A stretch of 64,000 nucleotides of DNA from Labrenzia sp. CE80 (GTDB lineage Bacteria; Pseudomonadota; Alphaproteobacteria; Rhizobiales; Stappiaceae). The stretch spans positions 248,001-312,000 of the forward strand of contig NZ_WAJT01000004.1 of the NCBI RefSeq assembly GCF_009650605.1, given 5' to 3'. Under the pieces are notes generated by a model. That model was not told the DNA's origin. It did no database searches and saw nothing but the letters and a program-made list of their open reading frames with translations. The position numbers and the translations under genes were made by a program. Shown here piece after piece: positions 7,666 through 16,233 of the stretch (position 1 is its first letter; every line of letters starts with the position of its first letter).

Positions 7666-9765
7666 CTAGGACGCGACTCGCTGTTTGTCTCGCCCGGTTT
7701 GACGTGTTTCTGCCAGACTGGTTCTCAGCTCCTCGGTCAGGAGCGCTTGTTCGCTATTTGACGGGACATCGCTTGCGGGCATGGGACGGCCGAAAAGAAA
7801 GCCCTGCACCTGGGCGCAGCCGGCCTCAGTCAGGAAGTCGAGCTGAATTTTGTTTTCGACGCCTTCCGCCAGAACCGGAATCTTGAAGCTGTGACCGAGG
7901 AGCACCGCCGAGCGGATGATGGCGCGAGATCGCGGATCGGTTTCGATGGATTGCGTGAAGACACGGTCCACCTTGATCTTGTCGAAGGGGAAGTTCTGCA
8001 ACGTATTGAGCGACGAGTACCCGGTGCCGAAGTCATCCATGGAAACCCGAACTCCCATGTCCCTCAGGGCGTTTATCGCATCCAGTACACGGTCATGATC
8101 CTCTATGATGCTGCTCTCCGTCAATTCGATCTCGAGACGTTCTGCGGGTAGACCGGTTTCGATGAGGATCTGGGACACAATCGCCGGGTAATTGCTTCGC
8201 GACAGCTGCAACGGGGATGCATTGACCGAGACCGGTATGCTGCGATCCCAGGAAATGGCACGCTGACAGGCTGCTTCCAGAACCCATTGCCCGATGTCCA
8301 GGATCTGGCCTGTGCGCTCTGCAATCGGGATAAAGTCCGCTGCGCCGATGAGGCCCTTTTCGGGGTGCTCCCAGCGGAGAAGCGCCTCATAGCCGATAAG
8401 CTCCATAGTACGGGCGTCATTTTGAGGTTGGACGTAAAGCCGGAGTTGACCGTCAGAAACCGCCGACTTGAGATCGGCAGCGATGACGGCTTGTCGACGA
8501 TTGGCTTCTTCCATGCCTTCCACGTAAGTCTTGATCTGGTGGCCGCCGATCCGCTTGGCGCGTTTGGCCGCAAGCGCTGCCCTTAGAACCAGGGTGTCGA
8601 GATCGGTGCTGTCATCGGGGAACATGGCGATGCCAATGCTGGCATGCAGGTTGAGAGTGTAGTTGTTCCAGTGGATGGGCTGCAGAATGATCTCGCGGAT
8701 CTTGTAGGCAAAGAGCATGGCTGCGTTGAGGTTCGGCACATTGCCCTTGAAGGCGACGAACTCGTCGCCGTTGAAACGTGCAAGGAGCTCGTCTTCTGCG
8801 AGATTGCCAAGAATATTTGCGGAGACGGCAGACAGAACTTCGTCTCCAGCGCCATAGCCATGCAGGTCGTTGATCGCTTTGAACTGATCAAGGCTGATGA
8901 ACAGGACAGCGGCCTGATTGCTGCTTTCTTCCATCTCCGCCAACCGCGAAGAGATCATTTGGCTAAGATACTGACGGTTGGGCAGGCCTGTTATCGGGTC
9001 GTGCAGCGCAAGGTAACGATACTTTTCCGCGGCGGCCCGCGTCCCCTGCGCATCGATTGCGTAACCAGCAGCGACAACGAGCATCAACACGACAAGTGCG
9101 AGCACGACCGTTGCAAGAAGCGTGTATTTGTCCAGCGCGGCGGGCTCGAGTTCCACGCCACTGACGGGTATGACGGTGACCGATGTCATACCGATAAAAT
9201 GGACGCACAGGATTGCCGCCATCAGGCAGAAGCTTGCCGCAACGTCGCGGTAGCGGGAGCCGGGTCTTGCAAATCTGTTCAGAGCAAGAGCGCCGAACAG
9301 GCTGCCAAGGACAACCGAAGTTGCAATCAGGCCGGGGTCCCATGACTTGACGCCCGGCATGATGATAGCCGCCATGCCAGTGAAGTGCATCGCCGCGATG
9401 CCAAGTCCGACGACCAGGCCGCCAAGCTCGATGAGGAGGGGAAGGCTGCGCAATGTCGCCAAAAAGAGCCCGATGCCGGACATCATAAAGGCGACAATGA
9501 ACGAGAGAATTGTGAGCTTGACGTCGAAGGTGTGCTCAACCGCGGGCTCATGTCCGATCATGGTAATGAAATGAGTGCCCCAAATGGAGCTGGCGCAGGC
9601 GATGCTGGCCAGGAACAGGCACAGACGCCGCCGGGCTCCTGTCTCGCTGTTGACGCGGCCATAGAGCTTGATCGTGAAAAGGCAGCCAGCGAAGCCGAGC
9701 ACGCTCGCTGCGGCCAGCGACAGAACATGATACTCGGTTGCGATGCTGGACAAGACGGCAAACAT
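7666..9765 (-). CDS. MHYT-GGDEF-EAL cyclic-di-GMP signalling protein
   Basis: A 699-residue membrane protein. The N-terminal ~235 residues form an MHYT sensor with seven hydrophobic spans and the motif variants WGTHFITM, AAMHFTGM and CVHFIGMTS; MHYT domains are proposed to bind copper and sense O2, CO or NO. A GGDEF domain follows, but its active site reads RFNGDEF instead of GGDEF and no RxxD inhibitory site precedes it. The C-terminal EAL domain keeps YEALLRW, SVNASPLQL, IELTESSI, DDFGTGYSSL, IKVDR, LAEGVEN and GFLFGRPMP, so all known catalytic positions look intact. The likely net activity is c-di-GMP hydrolysis, with the GGDEF half regulatory or weak. Confidence 0.92.
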   Translation of the reverse strand: MFAVLSSIATEYHVLSLAAASVLGFAGCLFTIKLYGRVNSETGARRRLCLFLASIACASSIWGTHFITMIGHEPAVEHTFDVKLTILSFIVAFMMSGIGLFLATLRSLPLLIELGGLVVGLGIAAMHFTGMAAIIMPGVKSWDPGLIATSVVLGSLFGALALNRFARPGSRYRDVAASFCLMAAILCVHFIGMTSVTVIPVSGVELEPAALDKYTLLATVVLALVVLMLVVAAGYAIDAQGTRAAAEKYRYLALHDPITGLPNRQYLSQMISSRLAEMEESSNQAAVLFISLDQFKAINDLHGYGAGDEVLSAVSANILGNLAEDELLARFNGDEFVAFKGNVPNLNAAMLFAYKIREIILQPIHWNNYTLNLHASIGIAMFPDDSTDLDTLVLRAALAAKRAKRIGGHQIKTYVEGMEEANRRQAVIAADLKSAVSDGQLRLYVQPQNDARTMELIGYEALLRWEHPEKGLIGAADFIPIAERTGQILDIGQWVLEAACQRAISWDRSIPVSVNASPLQLSRSNYPAIVSQILIETGLPAERLEIELTESSIIEDHDRVLDAINALRDMGVRVSMDDFGTGYSSLNTLQNFPFDKIKVDRVFTQSIETDPRSRAIIRSAVLLGHSFKIPVLAEGVENKIQLDFLTEAGCAQVQGFLFGRPMPASDVPSNSEQALLTEELRTSLAETRQTGRDKQRVAS

Positions 9766-10246
9766 GATTTTCTCCTGGGAAGATCAGTTTCGGCCGAAAA
9801 TACAAATACAATAATAATTTGTGCAATCGATGGATTTGTTAGTTAGAAAAACGTCAATAAATCTCAGTTCAATTTAAAAACTACAGCGTGACTATTTTCA
9901 ATTTCCAGAGATCTGTCCATTGAATGACACCCAAGAACGAAGGTCCTGGAATGCCGAGCAATTCTTCCGACTGCATTGCTGCGGGGTGTCCTGAGCAATA
10001 AATATACAATTTAAGGTAGATGTGATCACTCGGTAACCGTTTTTGTCGAAAATATTGAGAATTCCCAACGACAATTTGTATCTTGTGTAAAATCTGATTG
10101 ATATTTTTAACAGTGGCTAACCAAATTCCGGTCAAAACACTTGCGCTTGGACGGTTAAGTATAGGGCGCCTCAAAAGGGTCAGTTTGTAGATTTAACCTG
10201 ACAATATATTCGTTGTTATTACAGAAGTTTTGGGACCGCATTGCCT
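9766..10246. other. AT-rich intergenic region between divergent genes
   Basis: About 480 bases, clearly richer in A+T than the flanking genes. It should hold the promoters of the GGDEF/EAL gene and of the GntR gene. A 97-codon frame on the minus strand (9881-10174) is present but has no recognisable features or good ribosome binding site, and I do not call it a gene. Confidence 0.5.
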
Positions 10247-10918
10247 ATGGCAGTCAAATCGAAATCGACACGGGTCGACAGGGCTTACGATCGCCTCAAG
10301 GAGGATATTCTTTTCAGCAAACTGCCACCAGGTTTCCAGGCCCCCGAGCCGGATATAGCCGAGCGTTTGGGAATGAGCCGGACGCCGGTTCGAGAGGCTC
10401 TGATCCGTCTTGAGGCCGATGGCCTGGTCGAGCTTGTACCGAGGAGAGGCGCAAAGGTTTTGGCGCTATCTCTTGAGGACCTTTCGGAAATCTACGATCT
10501 TCTGATTGCGCTCGAGCCCTGCGCGCTTGCGAAGCTGACCAGTGACAAGATCAATGCAGCAGCGCTCGAGGAGTTGGAGGCTCTGATTGGCGAGATGGAA
10601 GGTGCACAGCGCGCGCACGATCTCGATGCCTGGGTGGATGCCGATGACAGGTTTCATCGCAAGCTGCTCAGTTTGAGCGGAAATCAACGGCTGACACATT
10701 TCACCGGATGCCTTCTTGACCAGGTGCATCGCGGCCGGATGGTATTGTTGCGCATGTTGAAGGCACCTATTGGCAATGTCCAACAACATCGCGATGTGTT
10801 GGCTGCCATTCTCACAGGGGATGGCGCGGCTGCTGCCGATTTGACGCGGCGGCATCGTATGGCTGCAAAGCAAGCGCTTGAGGATGTCTTCAGCAGCTGC
10901 CGTCTGTCGCAGGTCTGA
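10247..10918 (+). CDS. GntR-family regulator, FCD (FadR) type
   Basis: A 223-residue transcription factor. The N-terminal winged helix-turn-helix runs from about residue 10 to 75 (AYDRLKEDILFSKLPPG, then MSRTPVREALIRLEADGLVELVPRRGAKV). The FCD ligand domain follows, with metal/ligand positions visible as DADDRFHRKL, QHRDVL and RRHRMAA. It probably responds to a carboxylic acid. The ATG at 10247 is used rather than a TTG six bases earlier. The class II fumarase gene lies 184 bases downstream on the same strand, so the regulator may control it. Confidence 0.85.
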   Translation: MAVKSKSTRVDRAYDRLKEDILFSKLPPGFQAPEPDIAERLGMSRTPVREALIRLEADGLVELVPRRGAKVLALSLEDLSEIYDLLIALEPCALAKLTSDKINAAALEELEALIGEMEGAQRAHDLDAWVDADDRFHRKLLSLSGNQRLTHFTGCLLDQVHRGRMVLLRMLKAPIGNVQQHRDVLAAILTGDGAAAADLTRRHRMAAKQALEDVFSSCRLSQV

Positions 10919-11102
10919 GCCACTTGGATCTGAGGGAGAGGAAAATATATGGCGGTTCTGTTGCTTCTACTCTGACCGCCCTTGCAGAGCTCTTCATTTA
11001 TGTCAGCTACTTGGACCGAACAATCACATGTCCGTTGTCTGAGCCCTAAGGCTGAGACTGCGGCATGTGCCACCAAGATACGAGTGAAGACTAGAGCAAT
11101 TC

Positions 11103-12488
11103 ATGCGTCTTGAAACTGATAGTATCGGCCCGATTGAAGTCGCTGACGATCGCTATTGGGGTGCTCAGACACAAAGATCGCTAAAGTATTTTTCCATCGG
11201 CACGGATGTCGTGCCGATGGAACTCATTCACGCTTATGGGATCTTGAAGAAGGCCGCGGCGCTGACCAACCGGGACCTTGGCCTGCTGGATCCAGAGCTT
11301 GCCAGTCTCATCTGCGCCGTTGCGGATGAGATCGCCAACGGCGATCTCGATAACCATTTTCCCTTGCATGTCTGGATGACGGGCAGCGGCACGCAGACAA
11401 ACATGAATGTCAACGAGGTGATCTCGAACCGCGGGATCGAGTTGTCGGGCGGGGTGCTGGGTTCGAAGACCCCGGTGCACCCAAATGATCACGTCAACAT
11501 GTCCCAGTCCTCCAATGACACCTATCCGACGGCCATGCATATGGCTGCTGCAATCGTGACGTCGCAGCGGCTTTTGCCGGATGTTCGCTATCTGCGGGAT
11601 AAGTTGCAGGTAAAGGCCGACGTATGGAGCCGGATCATAAAAATCGGCAGAACCCATCTGCAGGACGCAACGCCCTTGACGCTTGGTCAGGAATTCTCCG
11701 GCTACGTGCACATGCTCGATGAGGATATGGCGCGCCTCGAATTTGCGTTGGGCGATGTCTTCAAGCTGGCACTTGGTGGCACAGCTGTGGGCACCGGCAT
11801 CAACACGCATCCGGAGTTTGCAGAAAAAGCGGCTGCCGAAATCACGCAGTTGACTGGTCTGCCGTTCGTGACGGCGCCGAACAAGTTCGCCGTGCAGGGC
11901 GCGCACAATGCGCTCGTCATGCTGTCTGGTGCCATGAAGTCTCTGGCAAGCTCTCTTTATAAGATTGCGAATGATATTCGGCTTTTGGCCTGTGGACCTC
12001 GCTGCGGCCTGAATGAGCTGACACTGCCGGCCAATGAGCCAGGTTCGTCCATCATGCCGGGCAAGGTGAACCCGACCCAATGCGAGGCGCTGGCGATGCT
12101 GGCAATCCAGGCCATGGCCAATGATGTGACCGTTGGGCTCGCCAGTAGCGGCGGGCACCTTGAGATGAATGTCTACAAGCCGGTGATGATAAATGCAGTT
12201 CTGCAGTCCGGTCGGATCATGGCCGACGGGGCCCGCAATTTCGCCGACTTCCTTGTTGAGGACTTGGTGGCGAATGAAGACCAGCTCGCCGCCTATCTCG
12301 AGCGGTCACTCATGCTGGTGACAGCACTCAGCCCGGTCATCGGCTACGACAAGGCAAGTGAAGTCGCGCATCAGGCTTTCGAGCAGAACAAGACCCTCAA
12401 GGAGGTCTGCCTCGAACTTGGCTATGTCACTGCAGAAGAGTTTGATGCCGTCGTGGATCCCGCCAAGATGGTGTCATCGAGCCTCTAG
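11103..12488 (+). CDS. fumC: Fumarate hydratase, class II
   Basis: A 461-residue member of the fumarase/aspartase superfamily, cytosolic, interconverting fumarate and L-malate in the TCA cycle. Signatures are TGSGTQTNMNVNEVI near residue 97, PVHPNDHVNMSQSSNDTYPTA near 126, GRTHLQDATPLTLGQE near 183 (catalytic His) and the mobile-loop signature GSSIMPGKVNP near 315. The GTAVGTGINTHPEFA stretch is typical of FumC and argues against aspartate ammonia-lyase. Length matches the family. The ribosome site is weak (AGAGCAATTC). Its position beside a GntR regulator rather than with other TCA genes suggests a conditionally expressed enzyme. Confidence 0.92.
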   Translation: MRLETDSIGPIEVADDRYWGAQTQRSLKYFSIGTDVVPMELIHAYGILKKAAALTNRDLGLLDPELASLICAVADEIANGDLDNHFPLHVWMTGSGTQTNMNVNEVISNRGIELSGGVLGSKTPVHPNDHVNMSQSSNDTYPTAMHMAAAIVTSQRLLPDVRYLRDKLQVKADVWSRIIKIGRTHLQDATPLTLGQEFSGYVHMLDEDMARLEFALGDVFKLALGGTAVGTGINTHPEFAEKAAAEITQLTGLPFVTAPNKFAVQGAHNALVMLSGAMKSLASSLYKIANDIRLLACGPRCGLNELTLPANEPGSSIMPGKVNPTQCEALAMLAIQAMANDVTVGLASSGGHLEMNVYKPVMINAVLQSGRIMADGARNFADFLVEDLVANEDQLAAYLERSLMLVTALSPVIGYDKASEVAHQAFEQNKTLKEVCLELGYVTAEEFDAVVDPAKMVSSSL

Positions 12489-12537
12489 GGCTTGAAATCC
12501 GCAGCAGTGTTGCGCTCCTAGGAGAGCGGCGCCGCGG

Positions 12538-13566
12538 TCAGGATTGCGTTGGCAGAGGCCCTGTCGACTGACCGATGATCAGCTCTGCTTCCAGGTGTTC
12601 GCTGACGATGGTGTCGGGGTTGGGCAGGATCTTTTCGATCAAGAGTTGGGCCGCGCGGCTTCCTGCGTCCCGGACTGATGAGCGGGTGCAGGTGAAAATC
12701 GGAACGTCGCCGCAGTTGGGTAGAAACGACAGGGCGTCGTCATGGGTAATGACGGAGATGTCACGACCAATCTTCAGGCCGCAAAGGCCAATGGCGCGCG
12801 CGACGCCAATCGCCGTGATCATGCTTGAAACCATAAAGGCTGTTGGCGGCTCGGGTGACTTGAGCATTTCAAGCGCGCTGTCAGCGCCATAGGGTTCGGT
12901 CATGTCGGCTGCGCGCAAAAGCTCAGGGGTGGTCTGAAGGCCTCGGTCGTGATGGGCCTTGTCGAACCCACCGCGTCGCCGCGCAGCAAAATCCATGTCC
13001 TCAAGGCCATTCAAAAGAGCAATCCGCCGATGACCTAGATCTAGCAACAGATTGGTCGCCCGCTCGAATGCACGCCCGTTGTTGACGTCGATCCAGGATG
13101 TCTCATGTTCCAGTCCGGGCACGCGGCCGTGGATCAGGAAGGGAAGGCCGAGCTCCCTCAGGAGAGCGGGGCGCTCGTCCCTTGAGCGAGGCCCGTGCAC
13201 CATGACGGCATCTGTCTTTTTCCTAGAGGCGATCTCTCGATAGGCGGCTTCGACGTTATGATCCTCGACGACCGAGATGATCATGTCATAGCCATGTCGT
13301 GAGTAGGTCTCTCCGGCTCCGGCGATGAACTCCATGAAAACCGGGTTCATCATCTCATGCAGGGAGCGCGGGATAACGTGGCCAATGGACATGGAACGCC
13401 CGGTAGCGAGGCGCCTGGCTTGCTGATTGGGAGCGTAGCCAAGCTTGCGGGCCATTTCCTCAACGCGGCTGCGTGTCTCGGCGCTCACTTCCGGATAGCC
13501 GTTCAAGGCGCGGCTGACCGTTGTCTGAGACAACTCCAGCGCCTGGGACAATTCCTTCAAGTTCAA
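12538..13566 (-). CDS. aglR: LacI-family regulator of the alpha-glucoside operon (AglR-like)
   Basis: A 342-residue LacI/GalR repressor. The helix-turn-helix is at the very N-terminus (NLKELSQALELSQTTVSRALNGYPEVS), followed by the hinge ending LGYAPNQQARRLATGRS and a periplasmic-binding-protein-like sugar domain. I choose the TTG at 13566 because TTGGAG sits 8 bases upstream and the protein then starts as LacI proteins do; longer upstream frames add residues with no family match. It is divergent from aglE, with operator candidates in the 233-bp gap. It is inferred to be released from DNA by an alpha-glucoside such as sucrose, maltose or trehalose. Confidence 0.88.
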   Translation of the reverse strand: MNLKELSQALELSQTTVSRALNGYPEVSAETRSRVEEMARKLGYAPNQQARRLATGRSMSIGHVIPRSLHEMMNPVFMEFIAGAGETYSRHGYDMIISVVEDHNVEAAYREIASRKKTDAVMVHGPRSRDERPALLRELGLPFLIHGRVPGLEHETSWIDVNNGRAFERATNLLLDLGHRRIALLNGLEDMDFAARRRGGFDKAHHDRGLQTTPELLRAADMTEPYGADSALEMLKSPEPPTAFMVSSMITAIGVARAIGLCGLKIGRDISVITHDDALSFLPNCGDVPIFTCTRSSVRDAGSRAAQLLIEKILPNPDTIVSEHLEAELIIGQSTGPLPTQS

Positions 13567-13582
13567 CCGGCTTGCTCCAAAT

Positions 13583-13596
13583 CCAAATCGCTTTGG
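13583..13596. promoter_or_regulatory. Candidate AglR operator 1
   Basis: CCAAATCGCTTTGG, an inverted repeat with 5-bp arms and a central CG, as is usual for LacI-family operators. It lies just upstream of the aglR start, where binding would repress aglR itself. Confidence 0.6.
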
Positions 13597-13694
13597 TTTC
13601 TTTTGGCATGTTGAGATGCGAAGATAAATGTCAAGTTTGTGCCACAATGGCTTTCTTGACAAGAACGTGGCACGGGGACATGTTGAAGCGTAAT

Positions 13695-13708
13695 TCAAAG
13701 CGGTTTGG
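13695..13708. promoter_or_regulatory. Candidate AglR operator 2
   Basis: TCAAAGCGGTTTGG repeats the core of operator 1 (CAAA and TTTG arms around a central CG) about 112 bases away and about 90 bases upstream of aglE. The pair could support looping between the divergent promoters. Confidence 0.6.
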
Positions 13709-13799
13709 ATGGGTGTTTTGGAGGAAAATACAACCACTTCAGATTGCTCTACTTTTTAGGTGCGCGGAGGTGTGCCTGCCTGGATCTGGGAGGATCGTG

Positions 13800-15158
13800 A
13801 TGACTTTGCGTTTTGGGACTTATACGGCTGTGGCAGCGTTCGCAGTCGGGCTGACAAGCATGTCAGCTCAGGCGGACCTTGTGTTCAGGCCGGGTGAAGA
13901 CCCGCGCTTTAACTGGGAGAGCTATGAAGCGCTGAAGACGAATGATCTTTCAGGCAAGACGGTGACCGTGTTTGGTCCGTGGCTTGGCCCGGACAAGGAT
14001 CTTGTTGAAAATACGATGGCTTATTTCGAAGAGGCCACTGGGATCGATGTTCAATATTCGGGCTCGGACAGTTTCGAACAGCAGATTGTGATCGATACGC
14101 AGGCAGGCTCCGCGCCTGATGTTTCGATCTTCCCCCAGCCGGGTCTAGCCTCCGATCTCGCAGGCAAAGGATTTCTGGCGCCGCTTGGTTCTGACACCGC
14201 CGATTGGGTGCGCGACAACTATGCCGCAGGCCAGTCCTGGGTTGATCTGGGGACCTTCAAGGGCAAAGACGGAAAGGAAGAGCTTTTCGGTTTTTTCTAC
14301 AAGGTCGATGTGAAATCGCTGGTCTGGTACAGCCCGGACAACTTCGAGGATGCAGGCTATGACGTGCCGCAGACAATGGAAGAACTGAAGGCGCTGACAG
14401 AGCAGATTGTTGCTGATGGCGGCACACCATGGTGCATCGGGCTTGGGTCTGGTGGAGCGACCGGCTGGCCCGCGACGGACTGGGTCGAGGACATGATGCT
14501 TCGCACCCAGCCGCCGGAAGTCTATGACCAGTGGGTCCGCAATGAGATCCCGTTCAACGACCCGAAGGTTGTTGACGCGATCGAGGAGTTCGGATGGTTT
14601 GCGAACAACGAAAAGTTCGTCGATACGCCTGGTGCCGTCGCAGCATCTGATTTCCGCGACAGCCCGAAGGGTCTCTTCTCTTCGCCGCCCGCCTGTTACA
14701 TGCATCGCCAGGCTTCGTTCATTCCATCGTTCTTCCCGGAAGGCACCGAAATGGGCGTCGACGCGGACTTCTTCTACTTCCCGGCCTATGAAGGCAAGGA
14801 TTTGGGAGCTCCAGTCCTGGGCGCCGGTACCGTCTTTGCGTTGACGAACGATACGCCGGAAGGCCGTGCGCTGATTGAGTTCTTGAAGTCGCCAATCGCC
14901 CACGAAGTCTGGATGGCGCAATCCGGTTTCCTGACACCACACAAGGGTGTCAACGTGGATGCCTATGCGGATGACACGCTGAAGGGTCTTGGTGAGATCC
15001 TGCTCGGCGCAACGACTTTCCGCTTCGACGGATCTGATCTGATGCCTGGTGCTGTTGGCGCCGGCTCCTTCTGGACTGGAATGGTCGACTTTGTCGGCGG
15101 CAAGCCGGCCGATCAGGTCGGCACGGAAATCCAGGCGAGCTGGGACGCAATCAAGTAA
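13800..15158 (+). CDS. aglE: Alpha-glucoside ABC transporter, periplasmic binding protein
   Basis: A 452-residue extracellular solute-binding protein (family 1). A signal peptide (MTLRFGTYTAVAAFAVGLTSMSAQA) is followed by a mature protein with the features of AglE: VTVFGPWLGPD, the binding-cleft region GSDSFEQQIVIDTQAGSAPDVSIFPQPG, GGTPWCIGLGSGGATGWPATDW and PPACYMHRQASF. It delivers alpha-glucosides to the AglFG permease. The ATG at 13800 has GGGAGGATCGTG in front; a frame extension to 13521 is out of keeping with the family. It is first in the operon and is followed by a stem-loop. Confidence 0.9.
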   Translation: MTLRFGTYTAVAAFAVGLTSMSAQADLVFRPGEDPRFNWESYEALKTNDLSGKTVTVFGPWLGPDKDLVENTMAYFEEATGIDVQYSGSDSFEQQIVIDTQAGSAPDVSIFPQPGLASDLAGKGFLAPLGSDTADWVRDNYAAGQSWVDLGTFKGKDGKEELFGFFYKVDVKSLVWYSPDNFEDAGYDVPQTMEELKALTEQIVADGGTPWCIGLGSGGATGWPATDWVEDMMLRTQPPEVYDQWVRNEIPFNDPKVVDAIEEFGWFANNEKFVDTPGAVAASDFRDSPKGLFSSPPACYMHRQASFIPSFFPEGTEMGVDADFFYFPAYEGKDLGAPVLGAGTVFALTNDTPEGRALIEFLKSPIAHEVWMAQSGFLTPHKGVNVDAYADDTLKGLGEILLGATTFRFDGSDLMPGAVGAGSFWTGMVDFVGGKPADQVGTEIQASWDAIK

Positions 15159-15169
15159 GATGGAACGAC

Positions 15170-15202
15170 GGGATGGCCACGATCCAAAAGCGCGGCCGTC
15201 CC
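15170..15202 (+). terminator. Stem-loop after aglE
   Basis: GGGATGGCC and GGCCGTCCC pair (9 bp, one wobble) across a 15-base loop between aglE and aglF. A second short hairpin GTCCCG/CGGGAC overlaps its right arm. No U-run; likely partial termination or message protection. Confidence 0.45.
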
Positions 15203-15233
15203 GGACCTTTCGGGACCTTTAGGGAGGGATCCC

Positions 15234-16223
15234 ATGGAGCAGCTGTTGCTGGCGCTCGTATCCATGGCGGCAGGTGTCGGTGCCTGTGTCTTGTACTTCT
15301 GGGGAACAAACAAATTTCTGGACGGGATCTTCCCGGCCAAAGGGCAGAATGCGGGGCGCAACATCTTGCGTGCCAACAGCATTCGGCCCTGGCTGTTTCT
15401 TGGTCCTGCCATAGCGCTCCTGACGCTCTATCTGATCTATCCGGTGATCAACTCCGTGATCCTGTCCTTCTACGGGCCATCCGGACAGAGTTACGTCGGA
15501 ACCGCGAACTACAGCTGGCTCTTTTCCGATGCCGGCTTTCGCGAGAGCCTGCGCAACAACCTGCTCTGGTTGTTCGTTGTGCCGGCTGCGTCAACCTTCT
15601 TCGGCCTGATTGCAGCGGCTCTGACGGACCGGATTTCCTGGGGCAACATCGCCAAGTCGCTGATCTTCATGCCCATGGCGATCTCGTTTGTCGGTGCGTC
15701 CGTGATCTGGAAATTCGTCTATGACATCCGGGGCGAGAACATCGAACAGATCGGGTTGCTGAATGCGATTGTCGTTGCGCTGGGCGGCGAACCGCAGGCC
15801 TGGATCACGCTCCCTTTCTGGAACAACTTCTTCCTGATGGTCATCCTGATCTGGATCCAGACCGGCTTTGCCATGGTGATCCTGTCGGCTGCGCTGCGTG
15901 GCATTCCGGAAGAGACGGTGGAGGCCGCGGTTCTCGACGGTGCCAATCCCTTGCAGATCTTCATGAAGATCAAGGTGCCGCAGATCTGGGGCACGATTGC
16001 GGTGGTCTGGACGACGATCACAATTTTGGTGCTCAAGGTCTTTGACATCGTGCTGGCCATGACCAACGGCCAATGGGGCAGTCAGGTTCTGGCCAACTAC
16101 ATGTTCGACTGGATGTTTCGCGGGCTGGACTTCGGCCGTTCGGCGACGATTGCCATCGTGATCATGGTGATGGTCGTTCCGATCATGATCTGGAACATCC
16201 GCGAAGCGCGGAAAGACGTTTGA
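15234..16223 (+). CDS. aglF: Alpha-glucoside ABC transporter permease
   Basis: A 329-residue MalF-like inner-membrane permease. An N-terminal span and a linker precede the six-span core starting at RPWLFLGPAIALLTLYLIYPV. The ATPase-contact EAA loop reads EETVEAAVLDGANPLQIFMKIKVPQIWGTI. GGAGGGATCCC precedes the ATG at 15234. It pairs with AglG, encoded 10 bases downstream. Confidence 0.9.
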   Translation: MEQLLLALVSMAAGVGACVLYFWGTNKFLDGIFPAKGQNAGRNILRANSIRPWLFLGPAIALLTLYLIYPVINSVILSFYGPSGQSYVGTANYSWLFSDAGFRESLRNNLLWLFVVPAASTFFGLIAAALTDRISWGNIAKSLIFMPMAISFVGASVIWKFVYDIRGENIEQIGLLNAIVVALGGEPQAWITLPFWNNFFLMVILIWIQTGFAMVILSAALRGIPEETVEAAVLDGANPLQIFMKIKVPQIWGTIAVVWTTITILVLKVFDIVLAMTNGQWGSQVLANYMFDWMFRGLDFGRSATIAIVIMVMVVPIMIWNIREARKDV

Positions 16224-16233
16224 GGAGAGGCGC

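Noticed and set aside
9881..10174. 97-codon minus-strand frame in the gap before the GntR gene
   Set aside because: No ribosome site, no recognisable family, and it lies in AT-rich regulatory DNA; treated as intergenic.
13669..13690. Possible sigma-54 promoter (TGGCAC) upstream of aglE
   Set aside because: The required TTGC element is missing at the right spacing (GGGGACATG follows).
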